Below, piece by piece: positions 51,202-59,858 of a stretch of 64,000 bases of DNA. The notes under the pieces were generated by a model. It had not been told where the DNA came from and did no database searches. It saw nothing but the letters and a program-made list of their open reading frames with translations. How positions within the stretch are numbered: the stretch's first letter is position 1; each line of letters begins with the position of its first letter. The position numbers and the translations under genes were made by a program. Source of the stretch: Chloroflexota bacterium (GTDB taxonomy: Bacteria > Chloroflexota > UBA11872); contig JAJECS010000024.1 of NCBI GenBank assembly GCA_022821905.1, forward strand, positions 1 through 64,000, read 5' to 3'.

Positions 51202-52731
51202 ATGGGCGAAGTCAACGCTGCCGACCTCACCTGGATCCTGCCCGAGATCATCGTGGCGGGCAGCGCCATGTTGCTGCTGCTCTGGACGGCGATCCTGCGC
51301 AATGACGACCGCTGGTGGTCGGTCAGCATCGCGCTGGGCGCGAACGCCACCGCAGGCATCGTCATGGCGCTGCGGCAACCGATCGACGGCGGAGCGCTCG
51401 AAATCTTCAGCGGTCAGTTGGTCATCGACGGATTCTCGACCTTCTTCCGCGCGCTGTTCCTGGTCGTCGGATCGCTCGCCGTCCTGACCGTCGCTCAACG
51501 CTTCGAGCGCGTGCCGTTCACCGAGACGGCGGCCACCCTGCAGTTCTCGCTCAGCGGCATGCTGCTCATGGCCGGCGCCGTCGATTGGGTGACGGCGTTC
51601 ATCGCCCTGGAGCTAATGGCGGTGCCGGTGTACGTGCTGACGGCCATGACCCGGTTCCGGCGCGATTCGGTCGAAGCGGCGATGAAATACCTCATATTGG
51701 GGGCGTTCGCCACGGCGGTTCTGGTCTATGGCATCGCCTGGACCTACGGCCTCACCGGCACGACTTACTTCCCCGAGCTAGCCGAGCGCATCATGACCGT
51801 GGGCGCCAGCCCGTGGATGCTATTCGCGATCGGACTCATCCTCGTCGGCTTTGGATTCAAGGTCGCCGCGGTGCCGTTTCACGCGTGGACGCCCGACGCC
51901 TATCAGGGCGCGCCCACGCCCCTGGCCGCGTTCATCTCCGTGGGACCCAAGGTTGCCGCCGTGGCGCTGCTGGCACGCGTCGTCGGGCTCGGATTCGGAT
52001 TCCAGGGCGCCGACACGGGCGCCGATCCCGCGGTGGTCCTCAACGTCGCCCTCGCCATCGCCATCATCGCCAGCGCGACGATGATCGTCGGCAACCTCGT
52101 GGCCATCTCGCAGTCCAACATCAAGCGCATGCTGGGGTATTCGAGCATTGCGCACACCGGATACATGTTGGTCGGGCTAGCCGCGGTCACGCGGGTTGAA
52201 ACCGAAACCGGCTTCGCCTATTTCGATTTCGTCGGCCTGCCGTCGGTGCTGTTCTACGGCTTCGTCTACGCCTTCATGAACTTCGGCGCGTTCGCCGTCG
52301 CGCACGTCGTCGAGTATCAGACCGGGAGCAACGAGATTTCCGCGTTCCGCGGTCTGATGCAGCGTTCGCCGGTACCCGCGGTCGCGATGGCCGTGTTCAT
52401 GCTCGGATTGACGGGCATCCCGCCGCTGTCCGGCTTCTTCGGCAAGCTCTACATTCTGCAGGCCGCCGTTGAGGCGGATCTGGGCTGGCTCGCCATCCTG
52501 CTGGTCGTGACGTCGGTGGTGTCGGCGTTCTACTACCTGCGCGTCATCGTGCAGATGTTCATGAGCGATCCGGAGGCCGAGGAAGCTTCCGACGGCTCGC
52601 CCTCCGCCGTCGTGGCCGACCTGCACACCGCCGTCATCGCGGCCACCGCCGGCGCGACGCTGGCGCTTGGCATCGTCGGCGGCGGCATCCTCGCCTGGGC
52701 GCAGTCGTCCGTCGCGACGGGACTCTTCTAG
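51202..52731 (+). CDS. nuoN: NADH-quinone oxidoreductase subunit N
   Basis: The 509-residue last subunit of the operon, antiporter-like with about fourteen helices. Conserved stretches are FIALELMAVPVYVLTAM, RDSVEAAMKYLILGAFATAVLVYG, GFKVAAVPFHAWTPDAYQGAPTPLAAFISVGPKVAA, YSSIAHTGYML and GIPPLSGFFGKLYI. A short acidic insert (DPEAEEASDG) precedes the last helix. It ends 12 bases before the convergent aminotransferase stop. Confidence 0.96.
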   Translation: MGEVNAADLTWILPEIIVAGSAMLLLLWTAILRNDDRWWSVSIALGANATAGIVMALRQPIDGGALEIFSGQLVIDGFSTFFRALFLVVGSLAVLTVAQRFERVPFTETAATLQFSLSGMLLMAGAVDWVTAFIALELMAVPVYVLTAMTRFRRDSVEAAMKYLILGAFATAVLVYGIAWTYGLTGTTYFPELAERIMTVGASPWMLFAIGLILVGFGFKVAAVPFHAWTPDAYQGAPTPLAAFISVGPKVAAVALLARVVGLGFGFQGADTGADPAVVLNVALAIAIIASATMIVGNLVAISQSNIKRMLGYSSIAHTGYMLVGLAAVTRVETETGFAYFDFVGLPSVLFYGFVYAFMNFGAFAVAHVVEYQTGSNEISAFRGLMQRSPVPAVAMAVFMLGLTGIPPLSGFFGKLYILQAAVEADLGWLAILLVVTSVVSAFYYLRVIVQMFMSDPEAEEASDGSPSAVVADLHTAVIAATAGATLALGIVGGGILAWAQSSVATGLF

Positions 52732-52743
52732 GGCGATCCGGCC

Positions 52744-54096
52744 TCAGTCAGCCGCCAGGTCCACACACGCGGCGTCCACCCGGTCCAACGTCTCGTCGAT
52801 GATCCTTGCGTCATGTGCGGTCCCGAAGCCGTGGTGGCCGACCACCACTTCGTATACGTGGAAGTAGACGCCGCGCGCGTAGCACGCCCGCGCGAACTGC
52901 TTCAGAGTGTCGGAGTCGTGTCCGGCAATGTCCTGATAGGCACGCGGCTCCACCTCCGGGTCGAGTCCGAAGTACAGCGCGAATCGCGGGCCGACGCCCT
53001 GCACGCGGCAACGAATGTCCCGGTGCTCGAAGATGTCCCGCAAACCGCTGTACAACCGCTCGGACATCGCCAGCAGGCCCGATTCGCCGTCGAAAACGCC
53101 GGGAGCCTCCAGCGCATCGAGGGTGGCCAGCGCCGCCTTGACGCCGAAGATGTGGCCGGAGTAGGTCCCGCTGTGCGCCGACTGGCCCAGCGGCGCGAGC
53201 TCCGACATCACGTCACGCCGACCCGCGATGACCGCTAGCGGCACCCCATTCGCCACCGCCTTGCCCAACAGCGTCACGTCGGGCGTCACGCCGTAGAAGC
53301 CCTGCGCGCAATCGGTGCCGGTGCGGAATCCCGACAAGACCTCGTCGAATATCAGCACGCTGCCGTGATCGCGCGTGATCTCCCGGACGGCTCGCAGGTA
53401 CCCGATATCCGCCAGCAGAGCGCCGGCGTTGTAGTTGATCGGCTCCATGATGACGGCGGCGATGTCCGGCCCATAGAGCTCGAAAGCGTGTTGCACGGCC
53501 GACAGGTCGTTCCACGGCGTCACGATCACGGCGTCGGCGAACGCAGCAGGGATGCCCGCTGAATCCGCGGAGGTCTCCAGGATCTCGCCGGTCGTGACCG
53601 TGCGAGGCTCCGGGTGCGTGTTGTAGAGCACGTGCTCGTGGATGCCGTGGAAGTGGCCCTCGAACTTGAGAATCTTCGCCCGCTGGGTATGCGCTCGCGC
53701 GAGACGGATCGCCGCCATGGTGGCTTCCGAGCCCGAATTGGCGAAGCGCACCATCTCGGCGGATGGCACCAGGTTCACGATGCGTCGCGCGAGCTGCTCC
53801 TGATAGACCGTCTCGGGACCGTGGATGATTCCCATGTCGAGCGCTTGCTCGATCGCCGCGCGCACGCCGGCGTGGTCATACCCGAGGATCACGGAGCCGA
53901 AGCCCGTGAAGTAATCAAGAAACCGGCTGCCATCCGGCGCAACGATGTAGGGGCCTTCCCCGCTGGCCGCGAGCATGGCCTGCCCCAACGCCGCGTTTTC
54001 GCGCGCCGTCCCCGAGATGCCGGCGACCAGAACTTCGCGCGCCGCGTCGAAGTGGGCGGTGGCTGAATCGGCCCGAGACGGCTGCACCACGGTCAT
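52744..54096 (-). CDS. class III aminotransferase, glutamate-1-semialdehyde aminomutase-like
   Basis: A 450-residue PLP enzyme from ATG 54096; an upstream start at 54162 is possible. Landmarks are YIVAPDGSRFLDYFTGFGSVILGYDHAGV, MVRFANSGSEATMAAIRLAR, FEGHFHGIHEH, LIFDEVLSGFR, the PLP lysine in TLLGKAVANGVPLAVIAGR, and SGTYSGHIFGVKAALATL. The general layout is that of HemL and related aminomutases and aminotransferases. Several spots differ from textbook HemL (for instance GKAVANGVPL rather than GKIIGGGLPV), and no other haem gene is nearby, so an amino-acid or amine aminotransferase is equally likely. Confidence 0.83.
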   Translation of the reverse strand: MTVVQPSRADSATAHFDAAREVLVAGISGTARENAALGQAMLAASGEGPYIVAPDGSRFLDYFTGFGSVILGYDHAGVRAAIEQALDMGIIHGPETVYQEQLARRIVNLVPSAEMVRFANSGSEATMAAIRLARAHTQRAKILKFEGHFHGIHEHVLYNTHPEPRTVTTGEILETSADSAGIPAAFADAVIVTPWNDLSAVQHAFELYGPDIAAVIMEPINYNAGALLADIGYLRAVREITRDHGSVLIFDEVLSGFRTGTDCAQGFYGVTPDVTLLGKAVANGVPLAVIAGRRDVMSELAPLGQSAHSGTYSGHIFGVKAALATLDALEAPGVFDGESGLLAMSERLYSGLRDIFEHRDIRCRVQGVGPRFALYFGLDPEVEPRAYQDIAGHDSDTLKQFARACYARGVYFHVYEVVVGHHGFGTAHDARIIDETLDRVDAACVDLAAD

Positions 54097-54243
54097 TGGC
54101 TTGCTCTCAGGGTCAATAGGAGTCGTCACCGCTGCCGATAGTACCCGCGGGCAACGCGCCAAGGCGCAGCCAGCCCATCATTCGGCGGCACCGGACGCGA
54201 CCGGCTCAGCGAGGCCCGGAGGCTGTGCCGATCCGCGATCGCG

Positions 54244-54483
54244 TTAGCCGGACTCGACGTTCGTCTCGATGTAGTCCAACGCGTCCTTGACGGAGACGAT
54301 CTTCTGAGCGTCCTCGTCGGGAATCGTGATGTCGTACTCGTCCTCGAGCGCCATGATCAGCTCAACCTGGTCCAGCGAGTCGGCGTTTAGATCCTCGACA
54401 AACTTCGATTCCTGCGCGATGTCCTCGGCGGGAATATCAAGCTTGTCGGCAATTACGGCCACTACGCGTTCGAAGGTCCCCAC
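54244..54483 (-). CDS. acpP: acyl carrier protein
   Basis: A 79-residue acidic helical carrier for growing fatty acyl chains. The phosphopantetheine serine is S36 in LNADSLDQVELIMALED, the classic DSL motif. It is the last gene of the minus-strand lipid block, three bases after bioY. Confidence 0.96.
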   Translation of the reverse strand: MGTFERVVAVIADKLDIPAEDIAQESKFVEDLNADSLDQVELIMALEDEYDITIPDEDAQKIVSVKDALDYIETNVESG

Positions 54484-54486
54484 GCC

Positions 54487-55104
54487 TTACCTCTCTCTGT
54501 GTAGCCCGGCACTGCTCGCAATAGTCGCCGCGATGGCGGCCTTGATGGCGTCGTACCAGATGAAAATCCCGGCGCCATTGAGCCAGGCCAGCCCCCACGG
54601 ATTGGACTTGTCAGTGGCGAGCAGATAGTACAGGGCAAGGTGGTTGACGCCAAAGATGTAGATGATCGGAATACCCGCGAGGGCAGCCGGCAACTCCACT
54701 CTGGCGAATCGCTCGATCACCCCCTGGCTGCCGTCCGAACTCGCCTCGAATCGCCGGCGAAGGAATTGCGCGACCAGGCCCACGACCACCGCCGCGATGA
54801 CAAAGCCGTAGATATAGCCGGCAGACGGCGAGAAGAAGTAGGCCGGTCCGCCGCCGCGAGCGAAGATGGGCGCTCCGGCGAATCCGATGATGGCGTAAAG
54901 GCCCATGGAGGCGCCCGCGCGCCACGGGCCGAGCAGCAATCCGGCCAGCAGCACCATCAACACCTGCAAGGTGTAGGGAACCGGTTCGGCCTCGACCTTG
55001 GCGTGCGCCGCCGGCCACAACAACACCGGGAAGGCGCCCATCAACAGCGCGTCGGACACCACTTTGGTCGGGCGGCGGCGCACGGCTGCGATCACGGTTG
55101 ACAT
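54487..55104 (-). CDS. bioY: biotin transporter substrate-binding subunit BioY
   Basis: A 205-residue membrane S-component of an ECF transporter with about six helices. The family signature is visible: VPYTLQVLMVLLAGLLLGPWRAGASMGLYAIIGFAGAPIFARGGG (conserved PYTLQ, GLLLGP and LY..G), followed by SPSAGYIYGFVIAA. It would supply biotin for the acetyl-CoA carboxylase encoded next door (accB). No ECF ATPase or EcfT gene is here, so it either shares a common energising module or works alone. Confidence 0.92.
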   Translation of the reverse strand: MSTVIAAVRRRPTKVVSDALLMGAFPVLLWPAAHAKVEAEPVPYTLQVLMVLLAGLLLGPWRAGASMGLYAIIGFAGAPIFARGGGPAYFFSPSAGYIYGFVIAAVVVGLVAQFLRRRFEASSDGSQGVIERFARVELPAALAGIPIIYIFGVNHLALYYLLATDKSNPWGLAWLNGAGIFIWYDAIKAAIAATIASSAGLHRER

Positions 55105-55107
55105 GCG

Positions 55108-55548
55108 CTAAGGATACCCACCCTGGGACGAGGCTTCCGCGTCCACGCGCATCAGCGGCTGGCCCGCGGCCACGCCGTCTCCGCTGCGCACCAGCACGCG
55201 AGCCACGCGACCGTCGACGTCGGACAGCACCTCGTTGAAGACCTTCATGGCCTCGACGAGACCGACCAGGTCGCCCTCGTGAATCTGCTGCCCCACTTGC
55301 ACAAACGCGGGGTCACCGGGCTTGGGCGTGGCGAAAAACGTGCCGGCAAGCGGCGCCCGCACCAGGTGACCCGGCGGCTCATCGGGCTTGGCTGCCGCCG
55401 ACACGGTGGTCGGCGCCTGCGTCGACGCCATGCCGGCGCGTCTGAGACTGATACGTTCCGAGCCGATGCGAATCTCGAGCTCGGCGAGGTTGAGATCGCG
55501 CATCGCATCAAGCACGGCTGCCACGCGCTGCCGAACGTTGACGTTCAC
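55108..55548 (-). CDS. accB: biotin carboxyl carrier protein of acetyl-CoA carboxylase
   Basis: A 146-residue carrier. An N-terminal helical part (1-40) leads through a Pro/Ala-rich hinge to the biotinyl domain (about 62-137). The biotin-accepting lysine is in the EAMKV motif. PGDPAFVQVGQQIHEGD precedes it and VDGRVARVLVRSGDGVAAGQPLM follows. The start is GTG 55548. The paired biotin carboxylase accC is about 7 kb away at the window end; carboxyltransferase genes are not seen. Confidence 0.94.
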   Translation of the reverse strand: MNVNVRQRVAAVLDAMRDLNLAELEIRIGSERISLRRAGMASTQAPTTVSAAAKPDEPPGHLVRAPLAGTFFATPKPGDPAFVQVGQQIHEGDLVGLVEAMKVFNEVLSDVDGRVARVLVRSGDGVAAGQPLMRVDAEASSQGGYP

Positions 55549-55564
55549 TCCGCGGCGGCCACCC

Positions 55565-56806
55565 TCAGCCGGCGTCCGAGCCGACGATGAGCGCGGCGTT
55601 CTGGCCCCCGAATCCGAAGCTGTTCGACATCACCCGCCGGAGCGGCAACTCGCGAGCCTGGTTGGGCACATAGTCCAAGTCGCACACCGGGTCCGGCGAC
55701 TCGTAGTTGATCGTCGGCGGCGCCACGTTGTCTCGCAGGGCTTGCAGACACAGGATGAGCTCCACGGAGCCCGCGGCGCCGATGAGGTGGCCCATCATTG
55801 ACTTCGTGGAGCTGATTGGAACATCCGCTGCCCCGCTATTGAAGACGCCCTTCAGGGCCTGGGTCTCGGCGGCGTCACCTTGTTCAGTGGCGGTTCCGTG
55901 CGCGTTGACGTAGTCGATGTCGGCGCTGTCGAGCCGGGCGTTTCGCAGGGCGTTTTCCATGGCGAGACGAGCGCCTCGGCCATCGGCGGGCGGCTGGGTC
56001 ATGTGGAAGGCGTCGGCGGACGCGCCGTACCCCAGCAGCTCGCCGCAGATCTCGGCCCCTCGCGCCGTGGCATGGGTATAGGACTCGAGAATCAGGACGC
56101 CGGCGCCCTCGGCGGCGACAAATCCATCCCGATCCCTATCGAACGGACGCGATGCGCGCTCCGGCTCGTCGTTTCGCGTCGAAAGCGCCCGACCGGCGCA
56201 GAAGCCGGCAAGACCTATGGGTGAGATCGCGCCTTCCGTGCCGCCCGCCAGCATGACGTCCGCCTCGCCGCGCCTGATGACCTCAGCCGCCTCGCCAATG
56301 GCGTGGGCGCCCGTCGCACAGGCGGAGACGACGGCAAGATTGGGACCCTCGATCCCGTATTCCATGGAAACCATCCCCGCGGCCATGTTCCCGATGATGA
56401 GCGGAATGAGGAACGGGCTTATGCGGGACGGTCCGCGTTCGCGCAGCACATCGGTCTGGTTCTGCAGGAACACCAGGCCGCCAATGCCGGTGCCGATGTA
56501 GACGCCGACGCGATGGCGATTGGCATCGGTGATGTCGACACCCGAATGCTCGAGGGCCGCTCGCGACGCTTCCAGCGCAAACTGGGTGAAGCGATCGGTG
56601 CGGCGCGCGTGCTTGGATCCGAGCTTGGCCTTGGGGTCCCACGGGGTGACCTCGCCCGCAATCTGAGACGTAAACTCCGCGGGATCGAAAGCCGTGATCC
56701 TCCCGATGCCGCTCTGTCCGCTCAGGACGGCCCGCCAGGTCTCGTCGGCGTTATCCGCGAGTGGGGTCACCGCCCCATAGCCTGTAATGACGACTCGATC
56801 GTCCAT
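55565..56806 (-). CDS. fabF: 3-oxoacyl-ACP synthase II
   Basis: Elongating condensing enzyme of type II fatty acid synthesis. The 413-residue protein starts at ATG 56806 (DDRVVITGYGAVTPL); a start at 56827 is possible. The Cys-His-His triad is present: VVSACATGAHAIG, NAHGTATEQGD and MGHLIGAAGS, with the accompanying Lys in SSTKSMMGH. The glycine-rich C-terminal NSFGFGGQNAALIV is standard. First gene of the minus-strand block fabF-accB-bioY-acpP, divergent from fabH. Confidence 0.96.
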   Translation of the reverse strand: MDDRVVITGYGAVTPLADNADETWRAVLSGQSGIGRITAFDPAEFTSQIAGEVTPWDPKAKLGSKHARRTDRFTQFALEASRAALEHSGVDITDANRHRVGVYIGTGIGGLVFLQNQTDVLRERGPSRISPFLIPLIIGNMAAGMVSMEYGIEGPNLAVVSACATGAHAIGEAAEVIRRGEADVMLAGGTEGAISPIGLAGFCAGRALSTRNDEPERASRPFDRDRDGFVAAEGAGVLILESYTHATARGAEICGELLGYGASADAFHMTQPPADGRGARLAMENALRNARLDSADIDYVNAHGTATEQGDAAETQALKGVFNSGAADVPISSTKSMMGHLIGAAGSVELILCLQALRDNVAPPTINYESPDPVCDLDYVPNQARELPLRRVMSNSFGFGGQNAALIVGSDAG

Positions 56807-56865
56807 GGAAATCCGTGCTGATGCCATGAGGGCTGGCGCAAGCATGGGATAAGCGCGCCGCAGCG

Positions 56866-56871
56866 AGTATA
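56866..56871 (-). promoter_or_regulatory. candidate fabF -10 element
   Basis: On the minus strand TATACT lies 60 bases before the fabF start, in the divergent gap to fabH. No clear -35 partner. Confidence 0.3.
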
Positions 56872-56941
56872 TCGCGGGATGGGTCCCCGAACGCCATTTG
56901 CGTGCCGTCCGCAGCCGGTCGAACAAGAATCAGCTTCGCGC

Positions 56942-56947
56942 TATTCT
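56942..56947 (+). promoter_or_regulatory. candidate fabH -10 element
   Basis: TATTCT lies 51 bases before the fabH start. The hexamer 17 bases upstream (TCGAAC) is a poor -35. Confidence 0.3.
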
Positions 56948-56997
56948 GCGACGCAGGCCGCCACGGCGGCTGCTTTTCTTCTACACCGAGAGGTTCC

Positions 56998-58062
56998 ATG
57001 TCGGCCACGATCGTTGGATGGGGAATGGCGGTGCCAGAGCAGATCTGGACCAATGCCCATCTCGAGTCCATGGTCGACACCACCGATGCCTGGATCGTGT
57101 CACGGACCGGCATCCGGCAGCGGCGAATCGCGGACGACGGAGACACGACCTTCAGCCTGGGACTTGACGCGGCCACGCGGGCCCTGGCGCAAGCGGGCCT
57201 GTCGGCGGCCGACGTCGACATGGTCATCGTGGCCACGCTCACGCCGGAAACGCCCATGCCGGCGACGGCAAACCTGATTCAGGACGCGATTGGGGCCCGC
57301 AGCGCGGGCGCATTCGATCTCAATGCCGCCTGCGCCGGCTTCACCTACGGGCTGGAAATCGGGCGCGCGCTGATCGACGCCGGGTCGGCCCAGACCGTGT
57401 TGGTGATTGGCTCCGAGACGATGTCACGGGTCGTGGACTGGACCGATCGCTCGACCTGCGTGCTGTTCGGCGACGGCGCCGGCGCCGTCGTCATGCAGGG
57501 CAGCGCGACGGGAGGGATACGCGGGAATTCGCTGGGCTCCGACGGAAGCGGAGCTCCGCTGCTGCACATTCCCGCCGGCGGCAGCAAGCTTCCAGCGAGC
57601 ATGGAAACGGTCCGCGACCGCCTGCATCTGCTTTCGATGAATGGGCGAGCGGTTTACAAGTTTGCCGTCAAGGCCACGGTCCGCGCGGCGGCCGTGGCCA
57701 TGGCACGCGCCGGCTGGCAGCCCACCGATCTCGATCTCTTCATCCCGCATCAAGCGAATCTGCGGATCATCGACGCCGTGGCCAATGAACTTCGCCTGCC
57801 GGACGAGCGGGTCATCGTCAATGCCGACGTGTATGGCAATACGTCGTCGGCGTCGATCCCCATCGCCCTCTGTGAGGCCGTCGATCAGGGGCGCGTGAAC
57901 CAGGGCGACCGCCTGGTCCTGGTGGGCTTCGGGGCCGGCCTTTCCTGGGCCGCGGTGGCGGTGGAGTGGACGGCGCCGGTCACGCCGAGCGACGGGTCCG
58001 CGTCGGGCGCGGGCGCCACAGTGCCGCGGCAGTCCGCATCGGCGGCACGGCGTCTCCCCTAG
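56998..58062 (+). CDS. fabH: 3-oxoacyl-ACP synthase III
   Basis: Initiates fatty acid synthesis by condensing acyl-CoA with malonyl-ACP. The 354 residues include the thiolase-fold marks DTTDAWIVSRTGIRQRRIA, the nucleophile Cys in FDLNAACAGFTYGLE, the His in IPHQANLRI and the Asn in YGNTSSASIP. The last roughly 30 residues (after AVEWTAP) are a low-complexity tail beyond the normal end. ATG 56998 has a GAGAGG sequence four bases upstream. The stop overlaps the convergent aminotransferase gene by four bases. Confidence 0.95.
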   Translation: MSATIVGWGMAVPEQIWTNAHLESMVDTTDAWIVSRTGIRQRRIADDGDTTFSLGLDAATRALAQAGLSAADVDMVIVATLTPETPMPATANLIQDAIGARSAGAFDLNAACAGFTYGLEIGRALIDAGSAQTVLVIGSETMSRVVDWTDRSTCVLFGDGAGAVVMQGSATGGIRGNSLGSDGSGAPLLHIPAGGSKLPASMETVRDRLHLLSMNGRAVYKFAVKATVRAAAVAMARAGWQPTDLDLFIPHQANLRIIDAVANELRLPDERVIVNADVYGNTSSASIPIALCEAVDQGRVNQGDRLVLVGFGAGLSWAAVAVEWTAPVTPSDGSASGAGATVPRQSASAARRLP

Positions 58063-59258
58063 TTCGCCAGGACGGCCTCTAGCCCCCGCACCAGTCGCCG
58101 CGCGCCTTCTCGAATCTGATCTTCGGGCAGATAGCTATACGCCAGCCGAATGTCCCGGCGGCGTGCGCCGTCCGCGAAGCAGTGGTGGCCGGCCAGGTAG
58201 GTGACGCCGTGGTCCTCAACCGCGGGACGAATCGCCTCGCTGTCCGTTCCCTCCGGCAGCGTGAGCCACACGAAGAAGCCGCCCACTGGACGCGTCCAGG
58301 TGCAGCCAAGCCGCGCCAACGGCTCCAGTTCTTCGAGCATGGCGTCACGCCGGGCTCGATAGAGGGTGCGCAACGCGGGCACGCGCTCGGCCAACGCGCC
58401 GCCGCTCAAGTATTCCGCCGCCGTCCACGCCGCGAAGGGACTGCTCGCACTGTCAGCCTTCAGGCTGCACATCGTCGCCACGTCGTCCGGATCGGCCAGG
58501 GCCCAGCCCAGCCGCATGCCGCCGGCGACGAGCTTTGAGAAGGTGCCCATCTTGATGACCCGCTCGGATCCCGCCAGCTCATACAACGCCGTCGGGCGGC
58601 TGCCGTCGAAGATCAAATCGCCGTAGGCGTCATCTTCGAGAAGCGCCAGGTCGAGACGGTGCGCGAGGTCGGCGAGCGCCCGCCGGCGGGCATCCGACGC
58701 ATTGGTGCCGATCGGATTGTGGACGGTGGGCATGGTGTAGACGACGTTGGCTTCGGTTCCCGCGTCTCGCAGGCGCCGCACCGTGCCTTCGAGCGCGTCT
58801 GGATCGATCCCCTGCTCGTCCGCCGGAACCCCAACCACCTGAAGTCCCAGACCACGCAAGAACCACAGCGCGCCAATGAAGGTGGGCGACTCAACCAGAA
58901 TGGTCCCGCCGGCCGGCACCAGCAAACGCGCGGTGAGCACAATGGCCTGCGACGCGCCGCTCGTGATGAGCACGTGTTCGGGACCCACCGGAAGGCCCTC
59001 GGTCGCCCGCACCCAGTCCGCGACAAAGGTCCGCAGCGGCTCGGGACCGGAAACGGGTCCGTACTGCAGCGCGTCGGCATTCCGCTGCGCCATGAGATCG
59101 TGGGTCACGCGCCCGAGATCGTCGTACGGAAAGCTCGCGGCGTCTGGAAACCCGAACGCCAGGCTCAGCACACCGGGCCGCTGCATCGACCAGTTCGGCC
59201 GCAGCGGGTTCTGCTCCATCGCCCGGGCAACCGGACTGTGAAAGCGGCTAAGGCTCAT
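58059..59258 (-). CDS. class I/II PLP aminotransferase, LysN/MocR-like
   Basis: A 399-residue fold-type I aminotransferase without a DNA-binding domain. SLAFGFPDAASFPYDDL opens the domain. LQYGPVSGPEPLR, LITSGASQAIVLTARLL and MPTVHNPIGTNASDARR form the cofactor pocket, EDDAYGDLIF carries the cofactor-ring Asp, and the PLP lysine lies in MGTFSKLVAGGMRLGW. The pattern fits 2-aminoadipate/aromatic and branched-chain aminotransferases. The start ATG 59258 is typical. Neighbours do not reveal the substrate. Confidence 0.9.
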   Translation of the reverse strand: MSLSRFHSPVARAMEQNPLRPNWSMQRPGVLSLAFGFPDAASFPYDDLGRVTHDLMAQRNADALQYGPVSGPEPLRTFVADWVRATEGLPVGPEHVLITSGASQAIVLTARLLVPAGGTILVESPTFIGALWFLRGLGLQVVGVPADEQGIDPDALEGTVRRLRDAGTEANVVYTMPTVHNPIGTNASDARRRALADLAHRLDLALLEDDAYGDLIFDGSRPTALYELAGSERVIKMGTFSKLVAGGMRLGWALADPDDVATMCSLKADSASSPFAAWTAAEYLSGGALAERVPALRTLYRARRDAMLEELEPLARLGCTWTRPVGGFFVWLTLPEGTDSEAIRPAVEDHGVTYLAGHHCFADGARRRDIRLAYSYLPEDQIREGARRLVRGLEAVLAN

Positions 59259-59327
59259 GCGCCGATCGTATCAGCGCGAGCGCGCCATGCTCGGTACCAT
59301 CCGCAGACAGGCCCCCGGGACACCCAG

Positions 59328-59858
59328 ATGGTCTCGCAGCGACTTTGGAGCCCGTGGCGATTGGAGTACGTAGCGGCGGCGGATGACAAGACGTCCGACT
59401 GCCCGTTTTGCATCGACCGGAAGACCGCGGCGGGACTCCCGGAGCTCATCGTCAAGGCCGGGCGGCTGACGTACGCCACCCTCAATCTGTTTCCTTACAA
59501 CAACGGGCACCTCATGGTGCTGCCCTACCGCCACGTGGCGGACATCGTGGACCTGACGCCCGATGAAGCGGCAGAGCAGATGCACCTCTTGACGCAAGGG
59601 CGGATGGCGCTGGGCGACGCGCTGGGACCTGATGCGTTCAATGTCGGGATGAACCTCGGCCGCGCCGCGGGCGCCGGCATCCCCGCCCATCTGCACTTTC
59701 ATCTCGTGCCCCGCTGGGAGGGCGATACGAGCTTCATGGCCGTGACGGCCGACACCAAGGTGCTTCCGGAGTCGTTGGACCAAACGAAGCGCCGACTCAT
59801 CGCGGCGTGGCCCAGCGACGACGAGTCGCCGCGAGCTACGCCGCCGGGAGCAGGCTGA
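59328..59858 (+). CDS. HIT-family nucleotide hydrolase/phosphorylase
   Basis: A 176-residue histidine-triad protein from ATG 59328. LWSPWRLEYV and DCPFCIDR at the N-terminus are typical of bacterial diadenosine-polyphosphate-type HIT proteins, the two cysteines hinting at a metal site. LNLFPYNNGHLMVLPYRHV and the triad AHLHFHLVPRWEGD (His-x-His-x-His) form the active site. The probable activity is splitting AppppA-like nucleotides or nucleotide phosphoramidates. Its 3' end overlaps the convergent lepB gene by 23 bases. Confidence 0.9.
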   Translation: MVSQRLWSPWRLEYVAAADDKTSDCPFCIDRKTAAGLPELIVKAGRLTYATLNLFPYNNGHLMVLPYRHVADIVDLTPDEAAEQMHLLTQGRMALGDALGPDAFNVGMNLGRAAGAGIPAHLHFHLVPRWEGDTSFMAVTADTKVLPESLDQTKRRLIAAWPSDDESPRATPPGAG

